From positions 1-51,676 of the forward strand of contig URAV01000026.1 of the NCBI GenBank assembly GCA_900545915.1: a stretch of DNA of 51,676 bases, written 5' to 3'. This DNA comes from an uncultured Porphyromonadaceae bacterium (GTDB lineage: Bacteria > Bacteroidota > Bacteroidia > Bacteroidales > Coprobacteraceae). Below the pieces are notes generated by a model that was not told the DNA's origin, made no database searches, and was given only the letters and a program-made list of their open reading frames with translations. This document shows positions 34,135 through 43,460 of the stretch, piece after piece (positions within the stretch are counted from its first letter, which is position 1; each line of letters starts with the position of its first letter). A program made the translations under genes and the position numbers.

Positions 34135-35696
34135 TTTACTATCACTTCTATCGGAGACAAATCTCGTTCTATTCCGTCAGGACCGACCGCTTTAACCCGG
34201 GAGATATAAAAACGTTTTCCTCTGGAAAGCCTGCGAAAAGCATCTTTTTGACGTTGTGAGAACGATGCCCCGTCAGAAACTTCAGGAATTACATTTCCCA
34301 TAGAATCGAAAAATACGGTTTCAAACTGCAAAACACGGTAAGACACGTTTAACAAATCATCGTCTATCGCCGCCTGAATACCCGGTGCTGACAACAATAC
34401 CCGTTTCGAGAAAGGCTTTCCTCCTTTATAACGCTGTTCATTGCCTTTATCATCCTTATATGCGATATAAGGCATCGGATCGGGTAATTTCCGAACACGG
34501 AAGGTCGTTGTATTCACTACTTGTGAACGCCCCTCCATAGATGCGGTTACCGTGATCGTCACATCTTGCCCTACTTTTCCCGGACGCGCGATCCAGCCAT
34601 TTCCCGAACGGGTCAACGTCCCTCCCGACATAGTAGCCTGAACCGCTTGTGTCGGAATGCCCGGAACCGAAATACTGATCGGATTGTCGATACCGGCATA
34701 AAGAACATTCATCATCGTTGCCGATACTGTCGCCGTGGGATCTATTACCGTATATGACGAAGTAAAGTCATGACGAGTCAAAGTTCCGTCTCCGTGAGGA
34801 ACTTCAAGATACCCGCTAAAGTCGAATATTCCGGTTTTACCGCATACAAACTCGTACAGTCCGTTACGGTCTTCAGGGAGTTTTTGTCCTCCGATATATA
34901 TTGCCGGAGCTTGAGTCGTATCGATAGCCGCCAATACAATATTGGCAGAGTATTTTCCTCCCCTCATTACCGTCTTAGACGCCGGAATCACGTATGCATT
35001 CAACTGATTCACCCGGACGTCTCCTTCGTCTATATTTTTCTGCAAAGCATGCAAGATTTCTCCTTCGGCATAACGCAAATCGCTTTGTATTTTACTCAAC
35101 AAAGTAACCGCTGCGATAACGGGCATATTCTCGAACATCACTTCTTCCCATTTTTTATGATTCCGTTCCGACTGTCCTGCAATACGAGGATACAGATAAT
35201 CATAAATAATCTGTCGCCTAATCGTATCGGTAATCATCGGCGTGACAAATTCACTGTATTGCTCCAATGCCGTTCTGAGTTTTTTACCCTCTCCCGTACG
35301 CGGAGAAAGCATTATATAAGAGGCAGCTTCCAAATCATCTTGATGTACAATATCATTGACATTGCCATCCTTTCCGTCCGCCTGACGCACAATACGCAAT
35401 TTCAACTCATCGAGATATTTATAGAGAGACTCCGTACGGTTTTTCACTTCTGTTGCTTTACCATACCAAGCTCCGGACTTTTCGGGATTGGTCTGATTAA
35501 ATGCCGAAAGCTCATTATATAGAGCCTGATTCTGTGTCGTCGAATTCTGTGTCGTCCGCACCAATCCCTCATCTACTTGCTTAAACCCGTTCAGCACATC
35601 GGACGATACGTTCAACGCCAACATTGCCGTGAGGACGATATACATTAAGTTTATCATCTTCTGCCGGGGAGAGAGATTTGAATTAGGTGATGCCAT
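34131..35696 (-). CDS. porM: T9SS motor-shaft protein PorM/GldM
   Basis: This 521-residue protein has one N-terminal membrane helix (KMINLMYIVLTAMLALNVSSDVLNGF, residues 13-38) and a long periplasmic part of four domains, as in known GldM/PorM structures. With PorL it forms the proton-driven motor, and the periplasmic shaft touches the PorKN ring. Family stretches include PRTGEGKKLRTALEQY and GMVNIG-like beta domains ending in VKAVGPDGIERDLSPIEV. It lies between porL (14 bp) and porN (4-bp overlap). Confidence 0.95.
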   Translation of the reverse strand: MASPNSNLSPRQKMINLMYIVLTAMLALNVSSDVLNGFKQVDEGLVRTTQNSTTQNQALYNELSAFNQTNPEKSGAWYGKATEVKNRTESLYKYLDELKLRIVRQADGKDGNVNDIVHQDDLEAASYIMLSPRTGEGKKLRTALEQYSEFVTPMITDTIRRQIIYDYLYPRIAGQSERNHKKWEEVMFENMPVIAAVTLLSKIQSDLRYAEGEILHALQKNIDEGDVRVNQLNAYVIPASKTVMRGGKYSANIVLAAIDTTQAPAIYIGGQKLPEDRNGLYEFVCGKTGIFDFSGYLEVPHGDGTLTRHDFTSSYTVIDPTATVSATMMNVLYAGIDNPISISVPGIPTQAVQATMSGGTLTRSGNGWIARPGKVGQDVTITVTASMEGRSQVVNTTTFRVRKLPDPMPYIAYKDDKGNEQRYKGGKPFSKRVLLSAPGIQAAIDDDLLNVSYRVLQFETVFFDSMGNVIPEVSDGASFSQRQKDAFRRLSRGKRFYISRVKAVGPDGIERDLSPIEVIVN

Positions 35697-35710
35697 AATC
35701 TATAATTTCT

Positions 35711-36733
35711 TTATTGAACGACCGTTTTATTTTCATCCTCTTCAGAAGTTGTCCGAGCTACAGGAGGCTGAGGAGGCGTCATCGGACGGTTATACATATT
35801 TACGGTCATCGCCGCAAGCATATTTTCATATACGGCATTCAATTGCGCCATGTACTTAGTCATCTTTTCCGTCTCTTCACAATAACGATTACTGTCGTTC
35901 ATCGAATGTTCGTACATATCCCGAATGCTCTTCAAACCGGCATTGACCCGATCGATACTGTCCAATTGTGAACTGATGCTCTTCAATTGGATTTCATAAA
36001 TCGTATTCAGACCGGCCAGATTCCGATTCAGATCCTCCATTTGAGTGACATACCCTTGAGAATGATCCGAAATACCTTCAGAATTCTCGGTTATGCTTTT
36101 ATAAGAATCAAGTAAGATATTAGAAACTTCCGTCAACGAACGAGTAGCCTCTTTAAACTGATCCATTTGTGCGGAAATAGCAGACAATTGACTTAAATAA
36201 TTTTGGGTAGCCTCAGTCAATTCTGCCATACGCGAAAGTTGGTCGGCTGCGGCAGAAAGTTTCTGAATGCTTTCCGAAAGACTCTGTGTATCTTCTTCCC
36301 CCAACTGTATGTCCGAAGGAATACCAGCCGTTCTCTTAGCCTCTTCAGGCGAAACATGTACTCCGGAAGATCCTCCGTTAACGACAACTGTTCCGGTCGC
36401 ACCAGTACCCCCCTTAATAATTACGCCACCGCCCTGACCTCCATGAAATTCAGGACGATCTTCCGGATCTTTGGTCGATAACACGGGAAACACCTCTTCC
36501 CAGTTATATTCTTTGGCAGGACGGTCGAATGCTGTCAGCAAGAACATCATTACCTCCACACCCATACCGACCGACAACATAAAATTACCTCCCGGAAGGT
36601 GCAATATCTTAAATAAAGCTCCCAAAATCACAATGGCAGCACCGATACTATAAGCAAAATTAAAGAATCGTTTTCCGGAATCGCCCGAAAGAAATTTCTC
36701 AATACGATTTTTATATCTTTTATATTTTCCCAT
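35711..36733 (-). CDS. porL: T9SS motor protein PorL/GldL
   Basis: This 340-residue inner-membrane protein has two N-terminal helices (about 25-44 FAYSIGAAIVILGALFKILH and 51-68 FMLSVGMGVEVMMFLLTAF). Glu60 in the second helix corresponds to the conserved acidic residue needed for proton coupling in GldL. A Gly-rich linker (about 100-125) leads to a long coiled-coil cytoplasmic domain with Gln/Ser/Leu heptads. It partners PorM. It is 24 bp after porK and 14 bp before porM. At 340 residues it is slightly longer than the P. gingivalis protein. Confidence 0.94.
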   Translation of the reverse strand: MGKYKRYKNRIEKFLSGDSGKRFFNFAYSIGAAIVILGALFKILHLPGGNFMLSVGMGVEVMMFLLTAFDRPAKEYNWEEVFPVLSTKDPEDRPEFHGGQGGGVIIKGGTGATGTVVVNGGSSGVHVSPEEAKRTAGIPSDIQLGEEDTQSLSESIQKLSAAADQLSRMAELTEATQNYLSQLSAISAQMDQFKEATRSLTEVSNILLDSYKSITENSEGISDHSQGYVTQMEDLNRNLAGLNTIYEIQLKSISSQLDSIDRVNAGLKSIRDMYEHSMNDSNRYCEETEKMTKYMAQLNAVYENMLAAMTVNMYNRPMTPPQPPVARTTSEEDENKTVVQ

Positions 36734-36757
36734 AATGGTAAACTTTAAATCCTTTTA

Positions 36758-38173
36758 TTATTTACGACCTTTGGCGAATCCCACTTGCGTACGTACACAC
36801 CGGAAACCGATATACGAACGTTGTTCATTCTGATATTCCCACATACGTATGTCAGAACGTACAAAATTCGACACGTCTTTCCACGAACCGCCACGTACGA
36901 TCTTCCTTTTCATCCGATAAGGATCTTCTTTCGCTGCATTATAACGATAATCGGGATTCATGTCGCTGGTATAAAGATTTCCACCCTCAGTATAAGCTGT
37001 CGACGTCCATTCCGATACATTTCCCGCCATATCGTAAAGTCCGAACTCATTAGGTGGATATGTTCCGACTCGGGATGTAATAAGATTTCCGTCTTTTACA
37101 TAATTTCCCTTTTGCGGTTTGAAGTTAGCATAAAAACATCCTTTATCCGACATCGGAGCGTCTTCGGACCAAGGAAATTTATTCTCATTTTTCCCGGAAC
37201 GTGCGGCATATTCCCATTCGGCTTCAGTAGGCAGGCGATAAGGTTCTATATACGAAGCGCCTTTGATTCCGGCTAACAAATAATGAGTTCGCCATACGCA
37301 AAAAGCCGTCGCTTGTTCCCATGAAACACCGACTACCGGATAATCGTTATAACCCGGATGGGCAAAATACATACGCATGTAAGGCTCATTATATGCATTA
37401 TCAAAGTCATTTACCCAAGCTGTAGAATCAGGATAAATATTAACGATATAGGTATTCAGAAAATCGAACTCGCTTTGCAACGGACGAACAATCGTTTGTG
37501 TGATAATCCGCCCATCGTCATCGAAAAATGCCGTATCTTTGGAAATGAGCACTTCGGCTTCAGGGTCAGGCTGTACGTCAGTATTCAAAATGCGACGTGC
37601 CGGGTCGAGACGGTGTTTCCGCTTTGCTGCTTCGGTATAGTTAAACACTTCATATCGATAATTAAGCTGTCTCACATCCAACTCTTTCGCTCCGGTAATC
37701 GGATTGATCCGATAGACACTCTCAATCGCCCGAGCCTCATCTTCGGTCGGATTACGCCAAGGAATCGCCTTATTCCAATTCAAATGAGGTTTTACCGGAT
37801 TCCCATCCCGATCTTCTTCTATCTTAAATGCTTCGTTCCCGCCAAAAGCCGGATCGGCAAGACGTTCCCGAATAATCGAATCCCGCACCCAATACACGAA
37901 TTGCTTATACTCGGAATTGGTAATCTCGGTCTCATCCATCCAGAAAGCGTCTATAGATATTCCTTTCGCTGTTTGAGGAGTTCCCCAAAGAGTATCTTTC
38001 TCAGACGGACCTATTTCAAAAGAACCGCGTTTTACCAATACCATACCGTAAGGTGTAGGCTCACCGAAAGCAGTGCTGCTTACTCCCACCACTTCTCCAC
38101 CATTAGGTGCAGAAGACGGAGCGCAAGAGACCAACATGCCCACGATTGCCAAAAATAACATGATCTTCTTCAT
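36758..38173 (-). CDS. porK: T9SS outer-membrane lipoprotein PorK/GldK
   Basis: This 471-residue lipoprotein (signal MLFLAIVGMLVSC, lipobox Cys17) has a formylglycine-generating-enzyme-like (FGE-sulfatase) fold. Typical signatures are GMVLVKRGSFEIGPSEKD, AFWMDETEITNSEYKQF, YPVVGVSWEQATAFCVWR, RLPTEAEWEYAARSG, GNVSEWTSTAY and VRGGSWKD. PorK forms the ring with PorN at the outer membrane. It starts 3 bp after porP and is followed by porL at 24 bp. Confidence 0.96.
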   Translation of the reverse strand: MKKIMLFLAIVGMLVSCAPSSAPNGGEVVGVSSTAFGEPTPYGMVLVKRGSFEIGPSEKDTLWGTPQTAKGISIDAFWMDETEITNSEYKQFVYWVRDSIIRERLADPAFGGNEAFKIEEDRDGNPVKPHLNWNKAIPWRNPTEDEARAIESVYRINPITGAKELDVRQLNYRYEVFNYTEAAKRKHRLDPARRILNTDVQPDPEAEVLISKDTAFFDDDGRIITQTIVRPLQSEFDFLNTYIVNIYPDSTAWVNDFDNAYNEPYMRMYFAHPGYNDYPVVGVSWEQATAFCVWRTHYLLAGIKGASYIEPYRLPTEAEWEYAARSGKNENKFPWSEDAPMSDKGCFYANFKPQKGNYVKDGNLITSRVGTYPPNEFGLYDMAGNVSEWTSTAYTEGGNLYTSDMNPDYRYNAAKEDPYRMKRKIVRGGSWKDVSNFVRSDIRMWEYQNEQRSYIGFRCVRTQVGFAKGRK

Positions 38174-38176
38174 AAA

Positions 38177-39124
38177 TTATAGTATCCGAATACTTTTATG
38201 TTTATTCTTGTTCTTATTTGAAAAATCTATCTTTAAACTATATCCTAAAAAAACTTCATGGCTTCCACTCGTTGCCTTTACAATTGCCGAAACCGGATAA
38301 TCATAGGAATATCCCAACATAAAGTTTTTATAATCAGCACCAATCATAATCACCAACGCATCTTTCCAGCGATAAGACAATCCCCCCCACAAAAACTTAT
38401 TATATCTCAAACGAGCCGTCAACTCCACTTGAGTGATCTGAAACGTCGTCTTCAACAAAAGCGAGGGCTGCAACTCATATAACGCATTTTTAAAAGGAAT
38501 ATTGCCCCCGGCGATAAAATAATACGAACGTCCTGTATAAGTTTCATATTTTTCATCGAACGTAATCACCGGTTCGGTAAGATGTGTTGACGAAAGACCT
38601 GCATAAAAATATTTATGGGAATAGAATACTCCGAATCCCATATCGAAAGCCATTCCCTGCAACTCACTTTGGGGAATACCGTCATCTGAAGAATTGTGAT
38701 AATCGCTTTCAGGTATAGAAACTTCCGTACCGTCAAAACGCTGGTCGAGCAACCCCAACTGCAATCCCAAACTGAGCTGCCCCTGCCATAAACGCACTTT
38801 ATAAGCATATTGGAGGGCAATCGTCATATTCGAATACAAGCCGAGAGTTTCATTTGTCATCGCCAATCCTACTCCATGATTCTGTTTAAATAAACGAAAA
38901 GGCATTTCGGCCGAAACTAAAAACGTCTTGGGTGCTCCGGGCATACCTACCCACTGCTGACGCGAACCGGCACGAATATTTAATTTACCGTCTTGTCCTA
39001 CCGCTCCGGCATTATAATAATTAGGCAATGCCCAATATTGACTGAACTGGGCATCGACTTGTGCCCGGAGTTCTACAAATCCGAGCAACAAAAAAAATAG
39101 CGATATGATTTTTTTTATACTCAT
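38177..39124 (-). CDS. porP: T9SS PorP/SprF-family outer-membrane protein
   Basis: This is a roughly 315-residue outer-membrane beta barrel of the PorP/SprF family. The reading frame is open to 39166, but the Met at 39124 starts a clean Sec signal peptide (KKIISLFFLLLGFVELRAQ), so it is the likely start. The mature N-terminus VDAQFSQYWALPNYYNAG is the family hallmark, followed by alternating strands (SLGLQLGLLDQRFDG, YAGLSSTHLTEPV, FMLGYSYDYPVSAI). It is the first gene of the porPKLMN operon. Upstream (39125-39485) are a repeat tip and AT-rich sequence. Confidence 0.92.
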   Translation of the reverse strand: MSIKKIISLFFLLLGFVELRAQVDAQFSQYWALPNYYNAGAVGQDGKLNIRAGSRQQWVGMPGAPKTFLVSAEMPFRLFKQNHGVGLAMTNETLGLYSNMTIALQYAYKVRLWQGQLSLGLQLGLLDQRFDGTEVSIPESDYHNSSDDGIPQSELQGMAFDMGFGVFYSHKYFYAGLSSTHLTEPVITFDEKYETYTGRSYYFIAGGNIPFKNALYELQPSLLLKTTFQITQVELTARLRYNKFLWGGLSYRWKDALVIMIGADYKNFMLGYSYDYPVSAIVKATSGSHEVFLGYSLKIDFSNKNKNKHKSIRIL

Positions 39125-39274
39125 GACGAATGCTTCCCGAAAAGACGAACCGATCCGAACAAGCATATACTTTTTATTTCAGAATTAAAAAATACCAACT
39201 TCCGTCTAATTACTTCCTTAATTTATAACTCAAAAAAGGCTGATAAATTGTCCAAGTATTTCAAAACCTATTTA

Positions 39275-39321
39275 AGAAAATCTCAAACCTGACCCGAGTA
39301 AAATTCAGACAGGCTCTTAAA
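39275..39321. repeat. Palindromic intergenic repeat, copy G (one arm)
   Basis: AAATCTCAAACCTGACCCGAGT followed by AAAATTCAGACAGGCTCTTAA matches the right arm of copy A almost exactly. The other arm is missing. It lies in the gap between porP and GH92; the rest of 39125-39485 shows only AT-rich sequence with no gene. Confidence 0.7.
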
Positions 39322-39485
39322 TTTCTCACAAAAATACAAATATATCTTTAACTCGATGCGGTCATCGGAAACAAAAAGTAAACTATATATCCTGACTTTT
39401 CAAGTCTCTTTCCGGACCTTTTTCCCGCTTTTGCACATCACATACTTATCGGGACAAAAAGCAGTCTCACAAACATCCGTCGGAA

Positions 39486-41831
39486 TTACTCAAGTCCCCA
39501 TGAATAATTAGGATGTGACGCCAATCGAAAAGATATCTCTCCGCCATTTACAATATCGCTATGGTCTATATAACATTTTTCTAAAGATTTCCCGTTTAGT
39601 TTTGCAGACTGGATATAACAAGCCTCCGAAGCATTTCCAACCGTTTTGATTACGAATTTTTTTCCCTTTGCATAACAATCATCCAATTTTATTTCGACCC
39701 GGTCGAACAATGGCGCTGTCAATTCGTAACGAGTCTCTCCGGGACATACCGGATGAAACCCGATAGCAGACAAAACATACCATGCGGACATTTGTCCGAC
39801 ATCTTCATTGCCGACCAAACCTTCTATTTCATTTTTATAAGCCCCATTACAAATAGCTCTCGTCCAATATTGCGTAAGCCAAGGTGCACCTAAACGGTTA
39901 AAAAGAAACGGGACATGATGAACCGGCTCATTTGCATGGTTATAATAAGCATTCCACAAAAAATCAGATGGACATTTCTCAAAAAAATTCGTCAAATCGG
40001 CCAAAGTTTTCGACCGCCCACCCATAAGACTCACCATTCCGGGAATATCATGGGGAACAAACCACCCTTGTTGATAGAGATTACTTTCTACACATCCGAA
40101 ACTTTCTTTTAACCTACCTTCTTCAGGCCAGTCCTTCCATGTACCATCTGCATTACGAGGTCTGAACCACCCTTGTTCTTCATCGAAAACTTTAGAATAA
40201 GAACGGGAGCGTTTCAAATATTCAGCAGCAGCTTCTTTACAATCCAAATCCTCCGCCAATACAGAGAGACACCAATCGGCATAAGCATATTCCAATGTTT
40301 CGGAAACCCTTCCCGGTACATATCCGAGTTTCTTGTCATTCCCCATTTTCTCAGCTGTATTTACCGCATAAGCGTAAGCCTTTTTTACATCATAATTACG
40401 AATTCCTTTCCGATAGGCGTCCGCAATTACCGATATAGCGGGATTTCCGACCATACATCCGCTATAAGCATTCATAAACTCCCACCGGTCATAATATTTC
40501 GTGCCATTCTCTTCGGCAAGAGATATGAAAGAACAGATCATGTCGTTTACGACTTCCGGATTAATAATCGTCTGCAAAGGAAACTGACTTCTGAATACGT
40601 CCCAACCGCTGAATACCGTCCGTTTGGTAAAATTGCCGGTCTTATGTACCCGTTTATCGCCTCCGATATATTCACCTGTAACATCGGTGAAAGCCCTCGG
40701 ATCTATCATCGTATGGTACAATGCCGTATAAAAGATAGTTTTCATATCTTGCGTACCTCCCGATACTTTTATTTTGCCCAAAGCTTCATCCCACAGAGAG
40801 GCCGCTTTATCCCGATAACGGTCAAAATCCCATCCTCGCACTTCGGCTTTCAAATTCATCTCCGCTCCCTTCATACTGACAAAAGAGATACCGGCTTTTA
40901 CAATCACCTCATCACCTTCTTCCGTAGCAAATTCTGTATAAAATCCCAAATGATCACCTTCCATTTCGTCCCTGTTTCGGAATTTCTCGGCATGTATAAT
41001 CCGATCTACATATTCGGGTTTTCCTATGTCTCCCAATCGGCGTGTCCAATTATCGGGAATATCGGCGTTCCATATTCCGTATTTTTTCAACGGACAACTG
41101 AATTGCGCATAGAAATATACCGTGTAATCGGCCTTTCCCGATCCATTGCCCCATCCTCCGCCAGCAGGCGTACAACGCATCCACCCTCTTATGGTCCGAT
41201 CATCCACCCGTTCTACATACTGTCGGGTAGAAGTTCCTCCCACACGACGGGCAAGATCGATTTGAATACGGGCTTGTTTATGTTTCGGATAAGTAAACCG
41301 CATAATTCCGCAATGTGGTGTAGCTGTCAACTCCGCTTTTATTTTATAATCCGAAAGAAAAACCGAATAGTATCCGGCAGAAGCCTTTTCAGATCGCTTG
41401 TCATAACGCGAACGGTATCCTTTATCGGGATACTGTTCAGTACCCCGATAAGTAAACAATTCTCCGGTTGTAGGCATAACCAAAAAATTACCTAAATCGC
41501 CATACCAGCCTATTCCGCTCATTTGCGTCAAAGCAAAACCTTCTATCGTCGTATGTTCGTCACTATATCCCGGTCCATTATCACCTCCTGTAATCGTATT
41601 AGGACTTACTTGAGTCATTCCCCACGGTGTCGTAGCTCCGGGAAAAGTTTTTCCCAATCCATGACCGGCTCTCGCCTTCCGGATACTGGTACTTGCTCCG
41701 ATAAACGGATTCACATATTCAGAAAGACGCTCTTTTTTTCTATGGGAGGATGCGGCAATTGTAAACGGATCATATCCCGTAACTAAGAACAAGAGAGATA
41801 GAAGCAATAAAGATTTTGTTCTGCAATTCAT
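39486..41831 (-). CDS. GH92 alpha-mannosidase
   Basis: This is a roughly 781-residue secreted exo-alpha-mannosidase of family GH92, acting on mannose-capped glycans such as N-glycans or yeast mannan. The frame extends to 41876, but the Met at 41831 begins a signal peptide (TKSLLLLSLLFLVTGY). The N-terminal beta-sandwich has VNPFIGAST and GATTPWGMTQVSPNT. The catalytic (alpha/alpha)6 domain has GGWGNGSG-type loops, FSGWDVFRSQFPL, the acid Glu in NHANEPVHHVPF, and EDVGQMSAWYVLSAIGFHP. It is not in an obvious PUL (no SusC/D pair adjacent), and the nearby TonB receptor is separated by a terminator. Confidence 0.93.
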   Translation of the reverse strand: MNCRTKSLLLLSLLFLVTGYDPFTIAASSHRKKERLSEYVNPFIGASTSIRKARAGHGLGKTFPGATTPWGMTQVSPNTITGGDNGPGYSDEHTTIEGFALTQMSGIGWYGDLGNFLVMPTTGELFTYRGTEQYPDKGYRSRYDKRSEKASAGYYSVFLSDYKIKAELTATPHCGIMRFTYPKHKQARIQIDLARRVGGTSTRQYVERVDDRTIRGWMRCTPAGGGWGNGSGKADYTVYFYAQFSCPLKKYGIWNADIPDNWTRRLGDIGKPEYVDRIIHAEKFRNRDEMEGDHLGFYTEFATEEGDEVIVKAGISFVSMKGAEMNLKAEVRGWDFDRYRDKAASLWDEALGKIKVSGGTQDMKTIFYTALYHTMIDPRAFTDVTGEYIGGDKRVHKTGNFTKRTVFSGWDVFRSQFPLQTIINPEVVNDMICSFISLAEENGTKYYDRWEFMNAYSGCMVGNPAISVIADAYRKGIRNYDVKKAYAYAVNTAEKMGNDKKLGYVPGRVSETLEYAYADWCLSVLAEDLDCKEAAAEYLKRSRSYSKVFDEEQGWFRPRNADGTWKDWPEEGRLKESFGCVESNLYQQGWFVPHDIPGMVSLMGGRSKTLADLTNFFEKCPSDFLWNAYYNHANEPVHHVPFLFNRLGAPWLTQYWTRAICNGAYKNEIEGLVGNEDVGQMSAWYVLSAIGFHPVCPGETRYELTAPLFDRVEIKLDDCYAKGKKFVIKTVGNASEACYIQSAKLNGKSLEKCYIDHSDIVNGGEISFRLASHPNYSWGLE

Positions 41832-41910
41832 GGTTTGTGCATGTATGTTATTAGTTATGAAGAATAGATTCTGCAAATATAACGAAAATGTCCCGGATTA
41901 CTTCGAGACA

Positions 41911-41945
41911 TAAAAAAGAAAGGAGAGAAAATCTCTTCCCCCTCC
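41911..41945 (-). terminator. Terminator of the TonB receptor-lipoprotein operon
   Basis: Reverse-strand GGAAGAGATTTTCTCTCC (stem AGAGA-TTT-TCTCT extended with a bulge) followed by TTTCTTTTTT. It lies between the lipoprotein gene and GH92. Confidence 0.65.
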
Positions 41946-41967
41946 TTCCGACAAAACAAGAATCTAA

Positions 41968-43437
41968 TCAATATACTGTATTCTGAGGGTCAAAATTAGT
42001 CCATCCGCTCATCCAGTTACTCGAAGCGGTTTCAGTAGGACCGAAAGCTCCTCTGTAAACGGTTTTGGTAAAGAACGAATTATTTACATAACTATTGGTC
42101 CATACTGCACCGGTAGCCAACGGACTGTCGTCATTAGGACACATATCCGGTGTACCGTTCAATAATTGAGGATTTCCTTTTAATTTCAAATCAGAAATCG
42201 AAGACAAGACTCCTTCATTGGAGAGCGCAGCAGTAGCCCAATATGCACTCACGAATGTACCGGGATCAGATGGGTTGATAACGCTTTCCCGATTTTTCGG
42301 ATTCAGAGCTTTATCTTGGAATGCTTTTTGGCATCCTGCAATCACACATCCGGAAATATTCAATGTCCCTGCCGTAGCAGATTCTTGAGAATTAGACCCG
42401 GTCTTATCGTTCTCGATAATCAAACCGATCGGATATCCGGCAATAACGGAATTAAACAGATTGCAGTTCGAACTCCGACGTATTTGAACTCCGGTCTGGA
42501 AACAGCCCATCGTACTACCCTTATCATTTCCTTTATCTTGATAATTGGCCGGATCGGTAACCGGACCGAAAAGCGATACGTTGGCAAAAATAGGACGGGT
42601 AGTCGGATCGATTACGCTACCTGAACTGTTATTATCCGACTCAAAACTATTCGAACATGATTTATCGGCATATTGCGGATTACGGAGGGCAACAGCAAAC
42701 TGAACTCGTCCCTGATAGCCGTTATCGGTATCGAAATCATCATCCCAACACCCCAAAGAGACTAAATAACGGGCATCTACTTTACCACCGAACCATTCGT
42801 AACTGTCATCTCCGGAATAAGACACCTGAAGATGGTCGATTTGAGTACCCGTACCTACCGATCCGAAGGTAATACCGTTGATTTCGTTATCGGTAGAATA
42901 CTCTATCCCGGCAAATTCGACACGTACGTAACTTAAAACGCCGGAATTATCCGTATCATCGTTTCCCCCGTGCTTCGAACGGACACCTCCTTCGATAGTC
43001 TGTTCACCGGCGTTATTCTTCGCTTTTCCTAAAATAATCAATCCACCCCAATCTCCGGGTTTTCGGTTTCCGGGAGCTTGTGACGAAGTAAACACGATAG
43101 GACGGTCCTGCTCACCTCTCGCCATGATCTTACCCCCACGTTCAATAATCAACGTACCTTTACTGGCTTTATCTCCTTTGATAACCACTCCCGGCTCTAT
43201 CGTTATCGTCTTGCCGTCAGGCACATAAACAAAACCTTTCAAGTTATAAGTATTGGGATAGGTCAATGTCAAATCACCCGCTATCTCATAATTGTCGGAA
43301 CCATCTCCCAAATCGATAACTTCTCCGGTGACAGCAGGATCGCCCCCATTGTCATCATCATCGTTACAACTCGTAAATCCGGCTGTACAAACAGCACCGA
43401 TTACTGCTAAAACAAAAAATTTCAATTTTGATTTCAT
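41968..43437 (-). CDS. Surface lipoprotein with right-handed beta-helix repeats
   Basis: This 489-residue lipoprotein (signal FVLAVIGAVCTAGFTSC) has an acidic DDDDNGGD spacer after the Cys, which resembles a surface-export signal. The mature part reads as a parallel beta helix: TLTYPNTYNLKGFVYVPDG, TITIEPGVVIKGDKASKGT, LIIERGGKIMARGEQDRPI, then a WGGLIILGKA stretch and ISGCVIAGCQKAF. Homologues beside TonB receptors are common in Bacteroidetes and are often mislabelled. It is 23 bp downstream of the receptor gene and probably its ligand-capturing partner. The ligand is unknown. Confidence 0.8.
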   Translation of the reverse strand: MKSKLKFFVLAVIGAVCTAGFTSCNDDDDNGGDPAVTGEVIDLGDGSDNYEIAGDLTLTYPNTYNLKGFVYVPDGKTITIEPGVVIKGDKASKGTLIIERGGKIMARGEQDRPIVFTSSQAPGNRKPGDWGGLIILGKAKNNAGEQTIEGGVRSKHGGNDDTDNSGVLSYVRVEFAGIEYSTDNEINGITFGSVGTGTQIDHLQVSYSGDDSYEWFGGKVDARYLVSLGCWDDDFDTDNGYQGRVQFAVALRNPQYADKSCSNSFESDNNSSGSVIDPTTRPIFANVSLFGPVTDPANYQDKGNDKGSTMGCFQTGVQIRRSSNCNLFNSVIAGYPIGLIIENDKTGSNSQESATAGTLNISGCVIAGCQKAFQDKALNPKNRESVINPSDPGTFVSAYWATAALSNEGVLSSISDLKLKGNPQLLNGTPDMCPNDDSPLATGAVWTNSYVNNSFFTKTVYRGAFGPTETASSNWMSGWTNFDPQNTVY

Positions 43438-43460
43438 CGTTTTTTAATTTTGGTTTATGA

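Noticed and set aside
40173..41495. 440-residue forward open frame opposite GH92
   Set aside because: It is antisense to a gene with clear GH92 motifs, and its own translation has no domain or sensible composition.
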